A stretch of DNA of 64,000 bases, from NCBI RefSeq assembly GCF_035046485.1, contig NC_085137.1, positions 133,180,703-133,244,702 on the forward strand, in the 5' to 3' direction. The stretch is from Aedes albopictus (lineage: Eukaryota; Arthropoda; Insecta; Diptera; Culicidae). The position numbers and the translations under genes are program-made. The notes beneath the pieces are model-generated. The model was not told the origin of the DNA. It searched no databases and saw only the letters and a program-made list of their open reading frames with translations. Of this stretch, positions 44,123 through 54,516 are shown piece by piece (position 1 is the stretch's first letter; each line of letters begins with the position of its first letter).

Positions 44123-44446
44123 TGTGAACGGAATTATTAACAGAAAAAGTGATTGGAACTAGGTTATGTCCCGGTACAACTTTTGAAATGAAAAGGTAAC
44201 TAAATGGATAACAGGCAAGTACCATTAAAGGCATCCAGTAAAAATACCTAAATTTCCACGTAGCTAGTACGTGAAATCTCAGTGACCTTGAGATACAAGG
44301 AATTGAGTTCCGTCACTCACAATCCACGTAGCTGTTACGTGGAAAGTGCGATGGAAAAATTTTACGTATGTTTTCACGTACCAACGACGTGAAATATTTT
44401 CAGAGTGTAGGTAGCGCCACAGTGCAAACTAGGTGCAGAAAAGGTA

Positions 44447-45348
44447 CACGGAGAAAAACGGATATACTTGTTAGTATATGTTATAATAATATTTTTTCAT
44501 ATCAAGGCTTTATTCCTTGCTGTGAATAAAAAATATGCATTGCGTTCATTTACATTAAGCAATGCCATGCATATAAGGTAAATATTGGCTCCCATGGATA
44601 TCGATATGCTTATGTTACTCTAGGCACTTAAACATATTCAACTTGCCAACCGCCATAGCTGGAAATCATCTAAGCTGATGTTGTTCCTTTAAGTTACGAG
44701 TTTTTTTTATAGAAAACAGTGTTTTTTACATTCTGGGGAAAAAGAGTCAATGGGGAGTGCAATGGTTATTGTGATGTCGGTCATACCGAGGCCAAAGAAT
44801 ATTACAGACCGCATTTTTTTTCGTTTTGGTAAGTACGGTAGCAAAAGGTATAAAAATTGGATATTTACGTTTCCCCTCGTCTCCATCAGATATCTGCACT
44901 GCCGGAAACTATTCATCCAGTTCCTGCGCCTGCACTGATCCGGAGGAACTATATTCGAAAATATTCGGTGGAGCAGAATGTAGGGACTTCTGTGTGTGCG
45001 ACCTGATTGGCGGACCGGAGCTGCAGCTTATAATCGTTTTTTTCTATATTTGTTGTATTTAATTTATTGTAGTTTAACTCATAAAATGTGAAATAAAGTC
45101 CAAAATTCCTGTTTTAAAAAGCGTAACTTGTTTACATACTTCTATTGAATTGCCATAATGAGAAAAAAAAAAACAAACAAAATCGAATATACATTTGGTC
45201 GATATAAGCGATGTATGCATTCTAATGCAAAAACAAATTTTATGCATTGAATGAATAACCATAAAAATATGCATTCCAAAGGGTGGGCAGATCGAATATG
45301 GTTTTAGTAAACATTTTATGCATTTTAGCATTTTCCAATCTCTCCGTG
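44447..45348. mobile_element. TA-flanked TIR element with exon cassette
   Basis: CACGGAGAAAAACGG at the left and CTCTCCGTG at the right are flanked by TA (44445-44446, 45349-45350). AT-rich subterminal regions share ATATGCAT-type words. The middle carries a spliced-exon-like block ending in AATAAA. Confidence 0.75.
44890..45097 (+). pseudogene. Cysteine-rich terminal-exon-like cassette
   Basis: CGTCTCCATCAG precedes 44890. The frame reads DICTAGNYSSSSCACTDPEE then KIFGGAECRDFCVCD and ends at a stop near 45062, with AATAAA at 45092-45097. The spaced cysteines resemble a small secreted, disulfide-rich domain. The 57-codon frame has no stop. Family not assigned. Confidence 0.45.
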
Positions 45349-45587
45349 TAGGCGAAAATTTGGTGGCTGAATTCAGACGGGGTGAGAGAATGTAAATAAA
45401 GAAATAGAAGTAGCGAGTTAGAGAATCGGTGCCATTGCGATTTGTTGAAAGTGAATTGAAACAGTTAAATTTGGAAGTAATTAGGAGTTTTTAATTGAAT
45501 TGGAAGTTGAAGGTGAAAGAATAAATAGTCCGGAGATTGCTTGAGTCGTTTCGGATTTGTTTGTAAGTAGAATAGTATTAAAAATGT

Positions 45588-45781
45588 ATGCCCGCATAGA
45601 GAAATACAGTTTGTATTACAGTACACACAGTATGTCTCCTTTATCTGTTACTGTTACTGTACCACGGACAGTTGCTTTTCTGTTGAAACTATGAAACTCG
45701 AAGCATTCGATCATAAAGAACGGTTTATGTAATCCATTTCAAGTTGTAACAGCATATCATATTGTGCAAAAATGGTCAAAT
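45588..45781 (+). repeat. 194-bp block, copy 2
   Basis: Direct repeat of 36345-36538, apparently identical. Confidence 0.8.
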
Positions 45782-45999
45782 AATATAGTAGTGAAAACTA
45801 GAAAGGAATGGTGGCAATATACAATGACCTTTTCTCAAACGGTTTGTGATTATTTTTGCGCAACACACTCTTACATGTGTATTTCACTGTATGCCACTTA
45901 AATTCGACAGTTTTCCAAATAGTAGCTTTCATTGGTATCTGTACCGATTGAACTTTTCAGCTTTCAATTTTGTAGAAAAGAAAAACAAATTCTTTCGCC

Positions 46000-46513
46000 C
46001 GCGAGCTGAGTAACAACAATCTGAAAATTGCCTCGGTAAACGGTTTCAAGCGCATATGGAGCGGTGTGGAGTTTACTGGATGAAACAAAGGTATGTTTTC
46101 CATAACTCCTAAATTTGTTTTTTTGTTCCTTATTTCATCGAATGTTATTAGTTTTGCAGAATTCCCGAACTTGTGTTTCCCTTTTCGAGTGGTTTTCCAA
46201 AAGGTAGGAGAGAAGGATGCGTCCTGCTGCGTGCGAGAATTATGTGTCCCGTGAGACTTACAATCTGCTTCAACCGGAGGAAGGCCCACAATAAGTTTTA
46301 ATCATCGTAGGTGCTGCCGGGTCCAGGATGGAACACTGCGCAAGTCGGAGAATTTCAGCAGACATCGACACCACAACCCTTCTCATCCGATCGGAACGAC
46401 CCGATATCAAGCCCGATTTGCATGTTGCGCTGCTCGGTAGGACGCGTGAAAGTCTTTCGACATAGCTTAAACATCTTGCAGATGCATTCGAGGAGAAATA
46501 TTTAGTGAATAAA
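46000..46513 (+). pseudogene. Decayed spliced gene 3' end, unrecognised
   Basis: An exon ends GAAACAAAG|GTATGT at 46090. After a 61-bp intron, TTATTAG opens the next exon at 46152. Frames there read RPAACENYVSRETYNLLQPE and, further on, RRISADIDTTTLLIRSERPD and LHVALLGRTRESLST, then LVNKKNL. AATAAA follows at 46508-46513. At least one frame change and stops are present. Intron size and splice sites are realistic. Family not recognised. Confidence 0.5.
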
Positions 46514-46679
46514 AAAAATCTTTGATTAACGCATAACCATCTTTTTATTTTTAAACAGTTTAAATATAGATCAACTATTTGCGATAAGCTTAAAATACCT
46601 TGGAAGACCATAAACCAATAATAACACATACATTGTCCGTTTTTCTTCCAGATGTATTGTTAAACTGATCTCTAATCAT

Positions 46680-46870
46680 TTGCTATGCAGTGGATTGTCT
46701 CAAAAACTGGATAGTACATTGACCGTATCCTCTACTGTATTGCGAAAAATTTGTTCGAGAAAACGGGCGATTTTTTATGGTAACCTATCTTAACCGCCTA
46801 TTCCACATACTGTAATTTGGCGGCTTACCATTTGTCAAACTGGCAAATATGTACATGGAATGGTTATCTT
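46680..46870 (-). repeat. Dispersed repeat, copy 2
   Basis: Inverted, moderately diverged copy of 5925-6115 (CGCCTATTCCACATACTG, ATCGCCCGTTTTCTCG on minus). Confidence 0.6.
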
Positions 46871-47089
46871 ACTGTTATCTCGGATAGTCTGTGAAATAGT
46901 TAAAGATCAATTAGTAATAGTTATCTACAGTACCAGAAACATTGCATTTACAGTTAGCGATTATGCGGGTGTTTATCGGAATGGTGTTGTTAAATAGATA
47001 ATGGAATCTGGTTATCTTGATTATTCCATTTTTTTTCAATCAAGACAAACTCCAGCTCGTTTCCCTCTTCTTCTGAAACGTTTTGTAAT

Positions 47090-48260
47090 TACCGGCTAGC
47101 CCCACGGCTATACCCTCTCAGGGTCGGCGGCTGCCTACTCAGGTGGACTCACTTACCTTTACCCAACGGAACCAACGATACAAAGGACTGACCCAGTACG
47201 AGAGAAACCAAGGACGTTCTCCATGAAATGACGTGGCACAAAACAATACAAATAAGCTTAAACATATTTATTATCTTAATTTTTTACATAGAGAAAAGGG
47301 GGGGGGGGGGGGGGGGTTCGTTGCGGCCGATCCGGAACATTTGGTCTTGGTAGGGCGTTTAAACTTCATGCGAGAGGGAGAGAGAGGTATCGCTTCACAT
47401 TTAGGGGTTACTTGCCATGTGTTTCACCGTCTTCGGACTACCTTCCGGTTGCGCTCCCGATCGATGCGAATCAGCTGGTGGCACGGCCAGAACACTGATC
47501 GGCCAGCTGGGCTTGGAACTCTTCACCGCGAATGAAACCTGGCGTCCTGCGCTCCAAACCACGTGGGACGTTTTGGGGGTATGAGATGCCCACCTGGCCT
47601 AACGGCGGATTGATGGGGCTTGATCGGTCGTAGTCCTGAGGTCCTTGTACCACTGGGCGCGTGAGGGGTTGGCTGCTCTAATCCCGATGTCAGGAAGGCT
47701 TGATATTGTTGGCTATAGCGTAGTCGGACAGTCCTGTGCTTCGGGCCACGTGCGGTGTTGGGGTTCTACTTATCCAGCGGCGTTTGAAGGACTAACTTTC
47801 ACTGGCCAAGGGGGTCTACGATGACTGGTCAACCGACGTCTGAGCACTCGCGGACGGGACGGGCAACACATCGGATATTGAGCGATAATGAGCGGGGTAA
47901 ACCAGCCGGACCTCACTACCGCCCGCACCTCAATGACTGCGGTTACCGGTACCCGTGGCGTGTGGCACAACGATGGCTCAGCTCGTTGGTCACCAGTGCA
48001 CAGCTCGCCGGTCAGTTTCCACCAGTCTTCCTGGGCCAGTTCGGTGCACCGAGTGTCTGGAGGTTCGTCGTCACAGTCCCGGGGAAAAACTCGTTGATCG
48101 GTTCACAACTTCCTTACACCGACAGCTTCTCAACTTCGGATCACGCTTTTTAGAAATAATTAACTTTGCTACCACGCGAACTTCTTTTTTCGACTCGATT
48201 GGTCCCGGTCAGTGCGAACTGCTTGACCGCTAATTCTTTTCTCTCTGTTACCTCGTACCA
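47090..48260. other. GC-rich insert with a G20 tract, unclassified
   Basis: This block is clearly more GC-rich than its surroundings and contains a run of 20 G (47299-47318). Minus-strand frames (e.g. SYPQNVPRGLERRTPGFIRG at 47471-47653) are interrupted by stops. No domain, rRNA or tRNA could be supported. It may be a retrotransposon leader or a captured GC-rich gene piece. Confidence 0.35.
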
Positions 48261-48268
48261 GTACACTC

Positions 48269-49376
48269 CCCAAGTAACCACTAAGCCGTAAAAATTGGCA
48301 CCAAGTTGGTTCTATATTCATATGAAGAACAGTGCCAACAGAGCTTTTCAGAACTACATCCTATAATAGATCTGCTAAAAAGCCACTTTTGGCGAAATAT
48401 TCGGCTGATATACGGCCAGCTTCAATCTGCGTACCGAGTCTCTGGTGAAAGAGCTGTCAAAAGTGAGTTAAGGAAAAAAAAAAAGTTATTTATCTTCTTT
48501 ATGTTTTGCTCCGTATGCCTTTTCATCGAAGTCTATTTTTTCTTCGATTTTATGGCCTGCTGATCCAGATTCGAACTGATAATCTTCGGGCGTGCTATTT
48601 TCAAGTTTATTTCGTCACGTTTTCCATCTGATCCATTGATGCAGCGTGAGATCGGTTAGCTCAGTACCGTATTTGAGGAAAAGGAGGCAACAAGTTGGGA
48701 CAGCATTGATGTTCCGAACCGAAATGTTTAGAATGATCCGATGGTCAGATGTGGAATCGGGCACAAAGTGGCCGCATACGAAATGTATGAAATGGTCGGG
48801 GAAATGGTTTTATGGATAGCGGTTCTGCGGGAGATGCAGCTAGGGAAGTTTAGAAGGTTGACGAGGTTTCATAACAGGAGGAATCAAAATGCGGCTCGTC
48901 GACTACTTTTGGTATTCCTGTAGGTAAAAGCTCGGGTAAACCGATTACAGCTGCACAGGTAAATATCTGATGCATTCGTAATAGATGATCGAGGAAGCAG
49001 CTGTACATTAATTTGTTGTTTATAGTGGCGAGATGACGATAATCATCCAACACCCAATCTATCGTACAAAAGTTCCGATGATATTTCATTGTTCTCCGAC
49101 GGTTCAGTTTTGTTTTGCTTCAAATCAGCTCTGATTGATATAAACGTCATGTACGCCAAGCCTTTTAACAGCACTGTCAGGCTTCTAATTCGGCTCACAG
49201 GCTCTAGGTTTGCAAGCACTACAGTGTAGCGTAATATACTAATATAAGGCTTATTTTAGTGCTTACAATTTATAATGCCTGTGAGCATTTGAAAATCACA
49301 TACAGAGCCTAATGACACGGAGAAGCTGCTGAATGACCTTTAGACCGCTTACGACAGTGCTTAGTGGTTACCTGGG
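48269..49376. mobile_element. TIR element, CCCARGTAACC family, copy D
   Basis: CCCAAGTAACCACTAAGCCG..CTTAGTGGTTACCTGGG is flanked by a 2-bp duplication TC. Its ends match copies A and C. The middle (48560-49090) differs and contains a coding-like frame with a possible donor (CCTGTAG|GTAAAA near 48922) but no recognised protein. Confidence 0.8.
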
Positions 49377-50269
49377 TCTCTTCCCCCTTTCTCTCTCTTC
49401 CTTTCTTTCCTACTCTCCTCTCATATCTCCCTTCCGGAACCATTGACAGCTGCCCAGGTGTACCAAGTTCTTAGAATCAGAGTGTCAGTCAGTGAGAGAT
49501 GTGAATCGTTCAATTCACCATGGTCGTAGTAAGGGGGTGGATGTTAGAGACAGGGGGCCTAAATTTATGGTTTAGTTGTTTTCCCTCATCTTACACAAAA
49601 TGCCACGTACATAAAAACTCCTATCCAAAAAATCTACCTATCATCTCGCCTATCATTGCGACTTATTGGTCTCTTTCGAGTGGGTGTGGTATATTGTTTC
49701 CGCTTTGGGTGGTAACAGTTTCCCAACCCTTTTATATTCATTGCTTCTCCTGCATCAATTCCTGCGTTCGTCACCACCAAGCTTACTCGCAAGCTTACCA
49801 CTGAATCATCCTCATCCCTTATCATTTTCAACCTTCGAAATGTCAAAACTATTATGTTTTTCATGGTTTAAATACTAGTTTGATCACGCCATTCCCATGG
49901 TGCATTGGTGGAGCAGATGAGAAAGACAACGGACTTGATCAGGAACCCGGAGGACAACAGCCAGAATCTGGATGAAGTAGCAAAAAAGCAACTTCAATGG
50001 AAGCGAAGGAAGTTAGAAAAGAACAGGAGATAAACAATTTTTTTTCTTTTTTCTTTGTCTCACTTTTGACAACTTTTGCTCCAGAGACTTGGTACGATAT
50101 TTTAAAGTTGGCCGTATATCAGCCGAATAATTCGCCAAAAGTGGCTTTTGAGCAGCTCTATAAGAGGATATAGAACCAATTAGCTCTGTTAGCCAGGTTC
50201 TACATTCGACTATAGAGCCGACTTAATGCCAGTTTTACGGCTTAATGGTTACTTGGGGATTATCGAAAA

Positions 50270-52090
50270 TGCCGCGGTTTGATGTGTCGCATGCATGGGT
50301 TTGTAGCATTTTCATATTTGGCCTCTTCCCCGGCTACCGGTCCAGAACACCTGAATGGCCATAACTCCGGAACGACTGAACCGATCCAAACCATTTTCAA
50401 GTGGAAACAATGGGACTAGATTCCGCGTCGAATGAAATGTCGGTCAGGCCCTCCGGGCCTGCTACCAAAAAGTAATTTTTGGAGTGAACATATAGCCTTT
50501 CCAGTACACTTAGCGTACGAGAAAGGCAAATCATTTCAAATTTAATGTTCAAACTTAATTTTTCTAGCCTAATTCTCAGAAACCAGTAGAAATATCACAA
50601 TTTTGAGCACAAATTTGGTCCAATTGGGTTCTAGAATCACCGATTTAGTCTAGAAAAATTAAGTTTGAAAATTAAATTTGTAATGTTTTCTGAAAGTTTG
50701 TCCTAGCAAAAATTTCTCTTTGAACCCTTTGCGCCACCCCTAAATATAAACCGAAATCCCTCATTTGTACAGCTCACTTATTTCGACAAGTAGTTCACTT
50801 TCCACTTGGGAAATCATATATCGGAGAGATTTTTTGAAATTAGCCCCACCCTAGTGGGACACCCTTAACCGGTTCCGGAAAATTTACATAGTTCATTTTT
50901 ACATTTGACCAATTCCGGCGGGACACCTGAAACCGGTTATGCAACACTACCGGTGGTCTCTTACGTAATCTGAGCTGATTTTCTTGATTGAAAACCGAAA
51001 GCTTATCGAAAAACCGCGATTTGTTGAAGCGCATGCATGGAGTTCGGTTCCCTTTTACATTTGACCAAATCCGGAGGGACACCGGGAACCGATTCCGGGA
51101 CACTATTAGTTTTCCCAAGCATGATATTTTTTCTGGGTAACCGTTCATCAGGATACATTAAACCCATTTGATGTGTCGCGAATATATTTTTGGTTCTCTT
51201 TTACATTCGGCCACTTTCAGCGAGACACCTCAAACCGATTCCGGAACACTATCAGTAGTTTCTAATGTGGGCTTAGCTTCTTTTCTTGCTGATCGTACAA
51301 GTTATCGAAAAGGCCACGATTTGATGTGTCGCATGTATGAATTAGGACCCTTCCGGCCACTTCAGATATGATCTGAGGCTATTTTCCTGCTTATCATTCC
51401 TCAGGTTATAGAAAAAGCGGGGATTTGATGTGTCGCATGCATGGGTTTGATTCACTTTTATATTTGACCACTTCCGGTGGGACACCCGGAACCGGTTCCG
51501 GATACTACCTCATCAGATATGGTCTGAGACCATTTTCCTGTTTACCATTCATCAGGTTATAGAAATAGTAGTGATTTGATGTGCCGCATGCATGGGATTG
51601 GTTAACTTTTATATTTGGCCACTTCCGGCGGGACACCCGGAACCGGTTCCGCAACACTACCGGTTCAGATATAGTCAGCGAGTATTTTCCTATTTACCGT
51701 CCATCAGGTTATAGAAAAAGCTGCGATTTGATGTGTCGCATGCATGGATTTGGATCACTTTTTTATTTGGACACTTCCAGCGGGATACCCGGAACCGGTT
51801 CCGGAACACTACCGGAACAGATATGGTCTGAGACTATTTTCCTGTCTACCGTTTATCAAGTTATACAAAAAGCTGCAATTTGATGTGTCGCAATGCATGG
51901 GTTTAGTTCACTTTTATATTTGGCCACTTCCGGTGGGACACCCGGAACCGGTTCCGGAACACTACCGGTTCAGATATAGTCTGCGACTATTTTCCTGCTT
52001 ACTGTTCATCAGATAATCGAAAATGTCGTGGTTTGATGGGTCACATGCATGGGTTTGTTGCAATTTCATACCTGGCCCCTTCCTGGGGTT
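50270..52090 (+). repeat. ~152-bp satellite array
   Basis: Tandem units contain GATTTGATGTGTCGCATGCA, a TTTTATATTTGGCCACTTCC segment and GGAACCGGTTCCGGAACACT. Landmarks at about 51430, 51580, 51733, 51884 and 52036 give a period of 150-153 bp. More diverged units reach back to about 50870, with one isolated unit near 50286. The same unit occurs at 35640-36010. Non-coding. Confidence 0.85.
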
Positions 52091-52450
52091 CCGGTCCGGA
52101 ACACCTAAATGGCCATAACTCCGGAACGGCTGGACCGATTTGAACCATTTTCAATAGGAAACAATGGGACAATATTCCGCGTCGATTGAAACCAAAAGCG
52201 TTGAAATCGGATGATATTTACTATCCAAAAGTGAGGTGACATTTTTGTACACATACACACATACACACGCACACACACACACACACATACATACATACAC
52301 ACACACATACACACACACAGACATCATCTCAACTCGTCGAGCTGAGTCGATTGGTATATAAGACTTGGCCTTTCGGGGGTTCTATCAAGATTTCATTTTT
52401 GGAGTGAACATATAGCCTTTCGGTACACCTTGGTGTACGAGAAAGGCAAA
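52091..52450 (+). repeat. Conserved right end of the satellite-bearing repeat, with (CA)n
   Basis: It contains GGCCATAACTCCGGAACGGC, a CA/CACATA microsatellite (about 52244-52320) and the tail TTTTGGAGTGAACATATAGC..GTGTACGAGAAAGGC. That tail is also found at 50485-50530, suggesting it is the terminus of a mobile repeat. Confidence 0.65.
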
Positions 52451-52454
52451 AAGC

Positions 52455-52966
52455 AATATTGCATCTTGCATTGCTTTATAGATTACCGTGCAAATGTTCA
52501 ATCGTCTGAAATATTTGTTCACACGTCAAACACCAAGGAAAGTAGCAAGTAAACAAACCGATTATTCCATGCACCACCCAAAAAGTGTAACCGACGCTTA
52601 CAATTTCTAGCAGTGAAACGAACCAATGTATGCTTAAACTGGTGGGAACATATTGTGGTGTGACAAAAAATTTCTGCAGGGGGTCGAATACGGTGCAAAA
52701 AATGCAATATATATTGCATTTTTTGCACCGTATTCGACCCCCTGCAGAAATTTTTTGTCACACCACAATATGTTCCCACCAGTTTAAGCATACATTGGTT
52801 CGTTTCACTGCTAGAAATTGTAAGCGTCGGTTACACTTTTTGGGTGGTGCATGAAATAATCGGTTTGTTTACTTGCTACTTTCCTTGGTGTTTGACGTGT
52901 GAACAAATATTTCAGACGATTGAACATTTGCACGGTAATCTATAAAGCAATGCAAGATGCAATATT
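52455..52966. repeat. Near-perfect 512-bp palindrome
   Basis: Two 256-nt arms meet with no spacer at 52710/52711 (AATGCAATAT|ATATTGCATT). I find one mismatch between the arms (CCATGCAC near 52566 against TCATGCAC in the other arm). Frames on the two strands are therefore copies of one another and are not genes. It lies 234 bp upstream of the RpL37A start codon. Confidence 0.92.
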
Positions 52967-53106
52967 ATTGAAAATGTTTTTCAACGTATACAAGCCCACC
53001 CCGCACTTCAATGGGATCGCGTTCACCGAACTCTTTCCTGTTTCTGACGTTAAGCACTCAGCCAAACTGTCACGCTGACAATCTATCCACTTCCGCCTGT
53101 TTTCAT

Positions 53107-53122
53107 TCTCTCTCTTTTTCCG
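53107..53122 (+). promoter_or_regulatory. Candidate 5' TOP tract of RpL37A
   Basis: A pyrimidine run (CTCTCTCTTTTTCC) lies about 80-95 bp before the ATG. Ribosomal protein mRNAs usually begin with C plus a pyrimidine tract that mediates TOR-dependent translation. The exact start site cannot be read from sequence. Confidence 0.5.
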
Positions 53123-53200
53123 TCATCTTCGATTGAAGAAACTGCACACATTTTGTGTCAGCTTTAAAATTTCAATCAATTTCAGTAACATTTCGATAAA

Positions 53201-53753
53201 ATGGTTAGTTTTTTGTGTCGGTAATTTAGCGTTAAGTGTGTGCTATCGGAATTGGTGTGATTTGTGTGAATTGTGCTGGGAGTTCTTTGGGAAAATCGGA
53301 ATCTTTTCGATGACTTGGAACCGGAGTTGACGAAACCGCTGATGCGATCCGATTTTGTGTGTGTGGAGTGTTGTATGCGCTGCTACGAGCGGGGTTATGT
53401 GAACGGCGGGAATGTCAACAAACCGTCCGGGACCGGAATTTGCCAGGAAAGTAACATTCTTTTCGTTTGTTTTTATCTTCCCACAGGCCAAGCGCACCAG
53501 GAAAGTCGGAATCGTCGGTAAATATGGTACCCGTTATGGTGCCTCCCTGCGTAAGATGGTGAAGAAAATGGAAATCACCCAGCACGCCAAGTACACCTGC
53601 ACATTCTGCGGCAAGGATGCCATGAAGCGGTCCTGCGTCGGAATCTGGTCCTGCAAGCGATGCAAGCGTGTCGTTGCTGGAGGTGCCTGGGTGTACTCGA
53701 CCACCGCTGCCGCCTCGGTCCGATCGGCTGTCCGTCGTCTGCGCGAAATGTAA
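53201..53753 (+). CDS. RpL37A: 60S ribosomal protein L37a (eL43)
   Basis: Two coding exons: 53201-53203 (ATG only) and 53487-53753, split by a 283-bp intron (ATG|GTTAGT .. CCCACAG|GCC). The product is 89 aa (human 92 aa) and begins [20 protein letters not shown]. It has the four-cysteine zinc ribbon CTFC..CKRC at about residues 39-60 and the conserved GIWSC and [10 protein letters not shown] blocks, ending RRLREM. It is a structural protein of the large ribosomal subunit. A start codon alone in the first exon is common in ribosomal protein genes. AATAAA lies at 53904-53909. No damage is visible, so it is probably functional. A frame running through the intron in another phase is a shadow. Confidence 0.97.
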
Positions 53754-53903
53754 AAAGTCAGAAGGCTGTATTCCATCGAATGATTTGCCAACACCCGATA
53801 AGTGAATGTTACGTTACTTTGCATCATCGCCGGCTGCTCGTAAGCTGCCCTGGCAACAATCGTTTGTATGCAGAAAGGGGGAAAGGATGAGAAATAAGTG
53901 TGG

Positions 53904-53909
53904 AATAAA
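53904..53909 (+). other. RpL37A polyadenylation signal
   Basis: AATAAA 151 bp after the stop codon; the nearest good signal downstream. Confidence 0.6.
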
Positions 53910-54516
53910 AAAGGAGCAACATCTTCCTGAAAGGTGAAATCTGAAAACGAAACAGTTGTGGATATTACGTGCAGATGATGACAAAATCCGTACCGGTTTC
54001 CGACGATTATCTGGTTCCAGATGGTGCTAGGAAAATCTGTAATGGTCCAAATGCAGCAGTTCAACATCAAATTGTCAGTGCATGTGCAAATGTATTGTGA
54101 ACAATTGCTAAGAAGATGTTTTGTTTGAACTACAACAAAGATCAATAATGCAGCGAGGACGAGTGCCCCATCTTATGTCGGGGATATATGGAAAAGGTGA
54201 AACCAAGAATTTCATATCTTCGATGTTATGTACTGGAAGTATGAGCTCAATATGGTGAACTGGAAAATGCTTCTGCCGTCGATTAAGAACCCTAAGCGTA
54301 CAAGATGTTCTTCCGGTCACAGAACCTTTTTCGGGCTGTGGCGTCTAAACTAGGACAAAACCTGCTTTCCCGCTTAAGAGCACTTCCACTGTTATTAACT
54401 ACTGAGAGCTTTCTCTGTGGTCTCCTGTTAGCCTAATGGTTAAGGCCATGGATTGCCAATCCAGAGACGGCGGGTTCGATTCCCGTTCCTGTCGGGAAAA
54501 TTTTCTCGACTCCCTG

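Larger units (their letters stand above)
42622..44407. mobile_element. TA-flanked TIR element with exon cassette and MITE dimer
   Basis: CACTCAAAATAATCC at the left and ATATTTTCAGAGTG at the right are flanked by TA. Subterminal ACGTGAAA / TTTCACGT and CCACGTAGC words occur at both ends. The first 29 bp are tandemly duplicated (42619-42647 and 42648-42676). Inside lie a terminal-exon-like block (43004-43142) and a tandem pair of 414-bp MITEs. Confidence 0.75.
46965..50257. mobile_element. TIR element, CCCARGTAACC family, split copy E
   Basis: 46965-47085 and 49730-50257 together match the right two-thirds of copy A and end CTTAATGGTTACTTGGG at 50257. The two parts are separated by about 2.6 kb of inserted DNA (a GC-rich block, copy D and flank). 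The left end is missing. Confidence 0.7.

Noticed and set aside
47090..47240. Ribosomal RNA fragment
   Set aside because: A short resemblance to an rRNA-like AGTACGAGAG word was noticed, but the neighbouring sequence does not follow 28S rRNA.
52519..52854. Two identical predicted proteins on opposite strands
   Set aside because: They are the two arms of the 512-bp palindrome read on each strand; there is no independent coding evidence.
53204..53486. Intronic snoRNA in RpL37A
   Set aside because: A loose GATGA word and a CTGA word exist, but there is no proper C/D pair with a terminal stem and no H/ACA layout.
53273..53521. Open frame with cysteines overlapping RpL37A
   Set aside because: It lies mostly in the RpL37A intron and runs into exon 2 in the wrong phase; the conserved frame and splice sites explain the locus.
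54424..54497. A tRNA-Gly(GCC) gene
   Set aside because: The anticodon-like TTGCCAA loop and B box are present, but the acceptor stem does not pair. The sequence continues into a SINE body with an (AAG)n tail and a 13-bp target duplication, so it is a SINE head.
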